The position numbers and the translations under genes are program-made. A stretch of DNA of 16,270 bases from JAAXTX01 sp035560715 (lineage in GTDB: Bacteria; Patescibacteriota; Minisyncoccia; Moranbacterales; UBA1568), in the NCBI GenBank assembly GCA_035560715.1, contig DATMYW010000028.1:1-16270 (forward strand), in the 5' to 3' direction. The notes under the pieces are model-generated. The model was not told where the DNA came from and made no database searches. It saw only the letters and a program-made list of their open reading frames with translations. Each line of letters starts with the position of its first letter. Within the stretch, counting starts at the first letter, position 1. Shown piece after piece: positions 10,005 to 14,096 of the stretch.

Positions 10005-10083
10005 GGCCTGACCGCAGCATCACCGAAGTGAACGCACGATCAGGCCGGGGCTATGGCGGAGTCGCTGAACAAGCCATAGTTCC
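10005..10083 (-). ncRNA. two abutting hairpins, possible third small RNA or mutT 3' structure
   Basis: Read on the minus strand: an 11-bp helix GGAACTATGGC/GCCATAGCCCC (10083-10047, two G-U pairs, 15-base loop) is followed without a gap by GGCCTGA/TCAGGCC (10046-10005) whose tip is TCAC-TTCG-GTGA, the stable UUCG tetraloop; this favours the minus strand as the RNA. A promoter-like TGGACA, 16-base spacer, TATGCT lies at 10114-10087. The 3' tail is only CTTTATATT, so termination is weak. It may instead be the 3' structure of the Nudix transcript. Confidence 0.4.
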
Positions 10084-10133
10084 TTTAGCATACGCCGTTT
10101 CGCATTTCTGTCCAGGTGACGGTTCCCGTGAAC

Positions 10134-10188
10134 AAAAAAACCGCCAGAAAGATCTTTAACTGCCTGTTTGCAGGATCTTTTCTGGCGG
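10134..10188 (-). terminator. intrinsic terminator of small RNA B
   Basis: On the minus strand CCGCCAGAAAAGATC pairs with GATCTTTCTGGCGG (10188-10174 with 10154-10141, one bulged base), with a small CTGC/GCAG helix in the loop, followed by U7 at 10140-10134. Confidence 0.85.
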
Positions 10189-10368
10189 CAAACGTTCGGT
10201 GTCCCCCTCACCCAACGTTTACTCACCGGGAGGTGAGCGTGTATCGTCGACCGATGCCAAAGTACTGCGATAAGGTGGAACCCCGGCCGTCGTCATCGGA
10301 CCGATATCGGATGTTTCGTGCGATCGCCGGACCGGTGCCGCGCATGGAACCCGGTCCACATCCTCGAC
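10134..10368 (-). ncRNA. predicted structured small RNA B (about 235 nt), class unknown
   Basis: The minus strand has TTGACA (10403-10398), a 17-base spacer and TACGAT (10380-10375), then a start expected near 10368 and an intrinsic terminator ending in U7 (10140-10134). Helices inside: GGAUGU/ACAUCC (10363-10358 with 10314-10309) stacked on GGACCGG/CCGGUCC (10357-10351 with 10335-10329), CCGAUG/CAUCGG (10299-10294 with 10256-10251), CUCACC-UCCC-GGUGAG (10237-10222) and AAACGTT/AACGTTT with a further 4 bp (10220-10190). No start codon with a ribosome-binding site and coding-like frame is seen. It does not show tmRNA, RNase P, SRP or tRNA motifs that I can recognise. It is convergent with the Nudix gene. 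Confidence 0.65.
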
Positions 10369-10374
10369 GATTTG

Positions 10375-10403
10375 ATCGTATTCTTTCAGCGATGGTTTGT
10401 CAA
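10375..10403 (-). promoter_or_regulatory. predicted sigma70-type promoter of small RNA B
   Basis: TTGACA and TACGAT with a 17-base spacer on the minus strand. It begins just past the terminator of small RNA A, as expected of a separate unit. Confidence 0.7.
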
Positions 10404-10421
10404 GAGTCCCGTTCAGTACCG

Positions 10422-10454
10422 AAAAAATGCCGACCAGGATTACCCTGATCGGCA
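10422..10454 (-). terminator. intrinsic terminator of small RNA A
   Basis: On the minus strand TGCCGATCAGG pairs with CCTGGTCGGCA (10454-10444 with 10438-10428, one U-G pair, 5-base loop), 11 bp without a break, followed by U6 at 10427-10422. Confidence 0.87.
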
Positions 10455-10658
10455 GTGAAATGGTGAGGAGTATGGAGCGTTCGGAATCATTGCGTGACGC
10501 CCGGCACGGATCGGTTTGTCGAGACCGACACGATTCTTACCGCCCGAGGTGGGTGTGGCATTCGGCGAGTGCTGAAACCTGAATCGTGTGAGTTTGTCGG
10601 TCATCCGTCCCTAACTCGCAAAGATGTGACCCGGTAAGGGACATCTCGGCTACTCCTC
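10422..10658 (-). ncRNA. predicted structured small RNA A (about 237 nt) with closing helix and possible pseudoknot, class unknown
   Basis: Promoter (10693-10665) and terminator (10454-10422) define one minus-strand unit. The expected start, six bases past the -10, is 10658, exactly the first base of a closing helix GAGGAGUA/UACUCCUC (10658-10651 with 10472-10465). Inside are hairpin AGAUGU-CCC/GGG-ACAUCU (10646-10622), a helix ACGGAU/AUCCGU (10608-10603 with 10511-10506), and a 14-bp helix GACCG+ACACGAUUC / GAAUCGUGU+CGGUC (10602-10598 and 10589-10581 with 10536-10523) with an 8-base bulge. GCGAGU (10619-10614) is complementary to ACUCGC (10570-10565) in the apical loop, a possible long-range pseudoknot. 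No protein frame fits. Motifs of tmRNA, RNase P, SRP RNA or tRNA were looked for and not seen; 6S RNA is usually a simple rod and fits poorly. Confidence 0.7.
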
Positions 10659-10664
10659 AAGGCA

Positions 10665-10693
10665 AGAATATGACGAATGATCGGAAACGGCAA
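10665..10693 (-). promoter_or_regulatory. predicted promoter of small RNA A
   Basis: TTGCCG (10693-10688) and TATTCT (10670-10665) with a 17-base spacer on the minus strand; diverges from the queA promoter. Confidence 0.55.
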
Positions 10694-10714
10694 GGGCATG
10701 ACAGTTTCTCGACG

Positions 10715-10743
10715 TTGCGCCAACCCCGTTTTCGTGATACGAA
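10715..10743 (+). promoter_or_regulatory. predicted promoter of queA
   Basis: TTGCGC (10715-10720), 17-base spacer, TACGAA (10738-10743). It would give a leader of about 20 bases before ATG 10769, with no clear ribosome-binding site. Moderate match only. Confidence 0.4.
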
Positions 10744-10768
10744 TTTATCCACGACACAACGAATTCCT

Positions 10769-11899
10769 ATGGTGCATGCCGACATATTCCGGTACGACTA
10801 TTTTCTCCCACCGGAGCTGATCCGGAAGCAGGGGATAGAGCCGCGTGATGCCGCACGGCTGTTCGTGTACGATACTGCCACTGATTCTGTCACGCATGAT
10901 ACGTTTGTGAACCTCGCAGCCTATCTTCCGAAACACGCGCTGATGGTGATCAACGAAACGCGCGTCGTTCCGGCGCGGCTCATGCTGCGCAAGGAGACCG
11001 GTGGCAAGATAGAGGTCTTCGTGCTGGCAAACGAGATCAGTGCAGCATCTGATATGATGCCCGTCCTTGTCGACAGAAAATGTGTTCCGGGCATGCGACT
11101 CCTGTTTCCCGACGGGAGCGTTTTCGAGGTCGTCTCTCAGGCTGAGAACCGATTTTTCGTAAGACTGCATTCGGAGCGGACGCTTGCGGAACTGCTCGAC
11201 GCGTACGGTGAGACCCCGATACCGCACTACCTCGAAGACAGGGGCATACAAGCGGATGAGGTCGAGCTTCGTAAGCGGTATCAGACCGTCTTTGCCCGAT
11301 CGGGAGCATCGGTTGCCGCACCCACAGCGTCGCTTCATTTCACTGATCGCGTATTTGCGTCGCTCTCTGAGAAAGACATCGATACCGTGAAGGTAGGACT
11401 CGACGTCGGACTCGGCACGTTCGCGCCGCTTACGGAGAAAAATTTCGAGACGAAAACGCTGCATCGGGAACGGATTGCCGTATCGAATGATGCCGCGGAA
11501 CGTCTCAACAGGGCAAAAATGGAAGGAGACCCGATCGTCGCGGTCGGTACCACCACTCTGCGCACCCTCGAGTCGGTCATTTTGAAAGAGATTTCCAAAA
11601 ACACCTCTTCCGCCCGGAGGGGGGAGGGTAGAGAGGGGGTCGAGGATGCGGGAGATACCACATGCCTCTTTCAGTCTTACTCTGGCGAAACCGATATCTT
11701 CCTGTTCCATCCGCACCGGTTCCGCTCCGCCGATATCCTGGTAACGAATTTCCATCTGCCGAAGAGCTCGCTCATGTTGCTCGTGGACGCGTTCCTGCGC
11801 GACAAGGAAGCCAAGCGGAACCTCGTATCCCTCTACGGGGAGGCGATCCGTGAAGGATACGCGTTCTACTCGTTCGGGGATTCGATGCTGATACTCTGA
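10769..11899 (+). CDS. queA: S-adenosylmethionine:tRNA ribosyltransferase-isomerase (queuosine synthesis)
   Basis: QueA transfers and isomerises the ribose of SAM onto preQ1 at position 34 of tRNA to give epoxyqueuosine. From ATG 10769 it is 376 residues; the frame is open back to 10670 but those residues have no family counterpart and would cover promoters. Motifs: ELIRKQGIEPRDAARLFVY, ETPIPHYLE, KRYQTVFA, GASVAAPTASLHFT, VGLDVGLGTFAPL, GTTTLRTLES, ETDIFLF, TNFHLPKSSLMLLVDAF and FYSFGDSMLI at the end. Oddity: about 20 Gly/Arg/Glu-rich residues (KNTSSARRGEGREGVEDAGD) are inserted before SYSGETDIF; the DNA there (11603-11640) is a G-rich imperfect palindrome. The gene diverges from small RNA A. 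No other queuosine genes are in the window. Confidence 0.95.
   Translation: MVHADIFRYDYFLPPELIRKQGIEPRDAARLFVYDTATDSVTHDTFVNLAAYLPKHALMVINETRVVPARLMLRKETGGKIEVFVLANEISAASDMMPVLVDRKCVPGMRLLFPDGSVFEVVSQAENRFFVRLHSERTLAELLDAYGETPIPHYLEDRGIQADEVELRKRYQTVFARSGASVAAPTASLHFTDRVFASLSEKDIDTVKVGLDVGLGTFAPLTEKNFETKTLHRERIAVSNDAAERLNRAKMEGDPIVAVGTTTLRTLESVILKEISKNTSSARRGEGREGVEDAGDTTCLFQSYSGETDIFLFHPHRFRSADILVTNFHLPKSSLMLLVDAFLRDKEAKRNLVSLYGEAIREGYAFYSFGDSMLIL
11603..11640. repeat. G-rich imperfect palindrome inserted in frame in queA
   Basis: CCTCTTCCGCCC is followed by GGAGGGGGGAGGG and GAGAGGGGG, like the short CCCTC/GAGGG palindromic repeats that spread through many bacterial genomes. It encodes a low-complexity insert (SSARRGEGREGV) in a variable surface region of QueA without breaking the frame. 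Confidence 0.45.
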
Positions 11900-11989
11900 T
11901 ATCCGGTATATTGACGCGGCGACATTATCGATATAGGGTCAAGTCGGAACCTTCATAATCGAATAACGAAAATATCGGGAGAAAAGTGT

Positions 11990-12460
11990 ATGTCGAAAAC
12001 AAGAGAACACTCCTTTTTTACGACAACCGGTTCACCAGAGGTGGTCGGCTCGGTTATAGCCGGTCTTGCATCGCTCATTTTCGATCCGAATGGGTCGGTC
12101 GATGTGTTTGTTTTGGAAACGGAGAGACCGGCATATATCCCGTTTCCGAAAGATGTAACCAATTCGTCAGCACAGGATATCCTTTGGATTATCAGGATCT
12201 TCGAGGGGAGGAGTGATATGAATGTCGATATGTGGCACAAGTCATTCAGCGGCCCTGCGGGGGATGTCGGCGCGATAACCAAGTTCATAGTCGAAGAGCT
12301 GTACCGAAAAGGAGATGGATGGCGGCAGCGTTTCGTCGATTGGGCTTCGAAATCGCCGTGGTGTGATTGGTCTCTTCCGACGATCGATCGGACGAAGCTG
12401 GTCCTTCGTCACGGAAGCGTTCCGGGGGAGAGGTTTGCGATCGGAATCATACGAGCGTAA
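11990..12460 (+). CDS. hypothetical protein, 156 residues
   Basis: I do not recognise this family. It starts at ATG 11990 with a good GGGAG ribosome-binding site eight bases upstream and ends at TAA 12458, followed by a strong terminator, so it looks like a real single-gene unit; a promoter upstream is not clear (TTGACG at 11911 and TATAGG at 11932 are only 15 bases apart). The protein is soluble-looking, with no signal peptide: an N-terminal strand-rich half (PEVVGSVIAGLASLIFDPNGSVDVFVLE), a helix (DVGAITKFIVEELYRK) and a Trp-rich C-terminal part (WRQRFVDWASKSPWCDW). Codon use matches the neighbours. Confidence 0.75.
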   Translation: MSKTREHSFFTTTGSPEVVGSVIAGLASLIFDPNGSVDVFVLETERPAYIPFPKDVTNSSAQDILWIIRIFEGRSDMNVDMWHKSFSGPAGDVGAITKFIVEELYRKGDGWRQRFVDWASKSPWCDWSLPTIDRTKLVLRHGSVPGERFAIGIIRA

Positions 12461-12477
12461 GCGTTACGTATCGCCTG

Positions 12478-12514
12478 CGCCGCCTGACGTATGTCGTCAG
12501 ACGGCGTTTTTTTT
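12478..12514 (+). terminator. intrinsic terminator after the 11990-12460 gene
   Basis: CGCCG-CTGACG pairs with CGTCAG-CGGCG (12478-12489 with 12495-12506, one C/A mismatch) around the loop TATGT and is followed by T8 at 12507-12514. Confidence 0.9.
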
Positions 12515-12517
12515 ATG

Positions 12518-12526
12518 TGCTATCAT
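12518..12526 (+). promoter_or_regulatory. extended -10 promoter element
   Basis: TGCTATCAT right after a U tract, without a recognisable -35. It could drive the 35-codon frame or be the distal promoter of the L,D-transpeptidase gene. Confidence 0.4.
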
Positions 12527-12535
12527 ATTGAAACA

Positions 12536-12643
12536 GTGAATCGAATTCACGTTTCGGAAAATCGACAAGATGCGCTTATCAGGGACATCATCGAGGAGAT
12601 GGGTTACGAATGGTTTTTCCATATGTCGCGTCCGAGGACGTAG
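12536..12643 (+). CDS. possible leaderless 35-residue microprotein
   Basis: A GTG-started frame reads M-N-R-I-H-V-S-E-N-R-Q-D-A-L-I-R-D-I-I-E, then EMGYEWFFHMSRPRT. It is amphipathic and helical-looking, but has no ribosome-binding site and only its position behind the 12518-12526 promoter supports it. Chance cannot be excluded. Confidence 0.2.
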   Translation: MNRIHVSENRQDALIRDIIEEMGYEWFFHMSRPRT

Positions 12644-12860
12644 ACTACGAAAAGGGATACGAAAAGCGCGTTGAAGAAACGGAAGAATCGACCGGAAGGC
12701 GGGAACGTCCGGAAAATCATTGTTGCGCTCGGGTCATAGGTTCGATCATCTTGTTTGAGAGGAATTCCCGTGGTGTGTCGGACCCGGTAAAATCGAAGCG
12801 TCGCGATGATCGCACGGCCTGTAACGACGCATCGTTTCAATAGAATTCAAAGGCGAAACC

Positions 12861-14012
12861 ATGTCTCCGCATACGTTCAAACGCCTCTCTCTCTTCGCCG
12901 CCATCATGTCCGGGCTCATCCCTGCCGTTTTGTTGGTGTTCGGAACGGAACGCCTGTTTGGGATGCCTCAACTGTTCCGGACGATTCACGCGACGGCTGT
13001 CGGCGCCGCTCCATCGACCCCGACCGACGCGTTCATCATCGGATTTTCGGAAACGGTCCAATCGGGTAGTCTTGAAGGTAAGATCAGCGTTTTTCCGGAA
13101 ACACCCTTCGAGGTCCAATGGAATGACGATCATAACCGGATTTCGATAAAGCCCGTCGGGCGATGGGCGACCGGCGGGCGGTATCGCGTGTTCATCGCGT
13201 CGGCGCGTTCCGGTCTGACACGAACGGTCCCTGAGTCGTCGTTTTCATTTCGAATTCCCGACTATCCCGGAATACTCTCCATGACTCCGGCGGACGGCAC
13301 TTCGGACGTCTCGCTCGATATCGAGGATCCGATCGTCGTCTATCTCGACCGATCCGCCAAGGATTTTTTCATCGACCTGCGCCTTGCTCCCGATGTTGCC
13401 GTTACGTACGGAAATGATGCCGACAAGACCGAGTTCCGCGTTCTGCCTCAGGGTGCGGCAAAGCCCGATACGCGCTATACGCTGTCCGTGCATGCGAAGT
13501 GGAAAAACGAACCTGATGGCGCGTATCGGAAAATCGGAGAGACCTCGTTCACGACACGTGCCGAACGGCCGACCGACTGGGCGAAAGATATCGTCGCACG
13601 TGCCGAACAGGCGAAGCGGTACGCACACGCTTCCATCACGACCGGCAAATACATAGATATCGACCGCTCGATTCAGGTCATGACGATATTTCAGGACGGC
13701 GTCGCGCTCGATGCGTATCCGATCTCGACCGGAAAGTCGGGCATGGAAACGCCGGAGGGGCAGTTTCAGATCCGTAACAAGGCGGACAAGCCGTGGTCTG
13801 CGGCGTATGGCCTCTACATGCCGTATTGGATGGCGCTCGTGCCGGACGGGAAGTTCGGTATTCACGAGTTACCCGAGTGGCCCGGCGGATACAAGGAGGG
13901 CGCGAATCATCTCGGTATCCCCGTTTCGCACGGGTGTGTCCGTCTCGGAGTCGGCGCCGCGAAACGCGTATATGAATGGGCCGAGATAGGAATGTCCGTC
14001 ATCGTCAGGTGA
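12861..14012 (+). CDS. L,D-transpeptidase (YkuD domain) with two Ig-like domains
   Basis: A 383-residue envelope enzyme that should form 3-3 peptidoglycan cross-links, or attach proteins to the wall, outside the membrane. Layout: a short basic start and one hydrophobic segment (about 10-28) acting as signal anchor; two beta-rich domains of bacterial Ig-like (Big_5/SbsA-like) type at about 50-132 and 137-232; and a C-terminal YkuD domain (about 267-383) beginning RSIQVMTIFQDGVAL. The catalytic signature is complete: His335 in GIHEL and SHGCVRL with His357, Cys359 and Arg361. ATG 12861 has an AAAGGCG ribosome-binding site. It lies 84 bases before the large surface protein gene, so both may serve the cell surface, but that gene has its own predicted promoter. 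Confidence 0.92.
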   Translation: MSPHTFKRLSLFAAIMSGLIPAVLLVFGTERLFGMPQLFRTIHATAVGAAPSTPTDAFIIGFSETVQSGSLEGKISVFPETPFEVQWNDDHNRISIKPVGRWATGGRYRVFIASARSGLTRTVPESSFSFRIPDYPGILSMTPADGTSDVSLDIEDPIVVYLDRSAKDFFIDLRLAPDVAVTYGNDADKTEFRVLPQGAAKPDTRYTLSVHAKWKNEPDGAYRKIGETSFTTRAERPTDWAKDIVARAEQAKRYAHASITTGKYIDIDRSIQVMTIFQDGVALDAYPISTGKSGMETPEGQFQIRNKADKPWSAAYGLYMPYWMALVPDGKFGIHELPEWPGGYKEGANHLGIPVSHGCVRLGVGAAKRVYEWAEIGMSVIVR

Positions 14013-14062
14013 CGTGCGGCGAGCTGAGTCCCGTTTGTGAATTTATAGGATGCGTGAAATTG

Positions 14063-14071
14063 TGGTACAAT
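14063..14071 (+). promoter_or_regulatory. extended -10 promoter of the large surface protein gene
   Basis: TGGTACAAT at 14063-14071, with only TTATAG-like sequence at the -35 distance. It is the same TGnTACAAT form as the murB promoter. Start expected about 14078, some 20 bases before ATG 14097. Confidence 0.55.
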
Positions 14072-14096
14072 GATGCCACGTAAGTAAGATAAAAAT

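Larger units (their letters stand above)
9960..10768. other. 809-base protein-free region packed with minus-strand RNA signals
   Basis: No reading frame here looks coding. Instead the region is filled with perfect or near-perfect inverted repeats: 10005-10046, 10047-10083, 10141-10188, 10190-10220, 10222-10237, 10309-10363, 10428-10454 and 10465-10658. Two of these are followed by A7 and A6 on the plus strand, which are U tracts of terminators read on the minus strand, and each is matched by a minus-strand promoter. The separate units are listed individually. Confidence 0.75.
12515..12860. other. 346-base stretch without a convincing gene
   Basis: An extended -10 TGCTATCAT at 12518-12526 directly follows the terminator. 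A 35-codon frame (GTG 12536 to TAG 12641) would start about three bases from the predicted transcription start, i.e. leaderless; it is listed separately. The 77- and 78-codon frames on the two strands over 12604-12843 look non-coding. No other feature seen. Confidence 0.5.

Noticed and set aside
10301..10310. Palindrome CCGATATCGG as a repressor operator
   Set aside because: Lies within the predicted RNA B and away from any promoter; a single 10-base palindrome is expected by chance in such DNA.
10116..10448. 110-codon plus-strand frame in the 9960-10768 gap
   Set aside because: It runs through several perfect hairpins and both A tracts that are explained by minus-strand terminators; composition is Arg/Pro/Ser-rich noise.
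9960..10660. CRISPR array, integron attC sites or tRNA/tmRNA genes in the hairpin-rich gap
   Set aside because: The inverted repeats are all different in sequence, with no regular spacing, no attC core sites and no T-arm or CCA pattern.
10600..10768. preQ1 riboswitch upstream of queA
   Set aside because: No preQ1-I or preQ1-II consensus is visible, and the structures there are bounded by minus-strand promoter and terminator, pointing away from queA.
12604..12840. 78-codon minus-strand frame with a hydrophobic stretch (FFNALFVSLFVVYVLG)
   Set aside because: TTG start, no clear promoter or ribosome-binding site, and the N-terminal part looks random. A membrane-like stretch alone is not enough.
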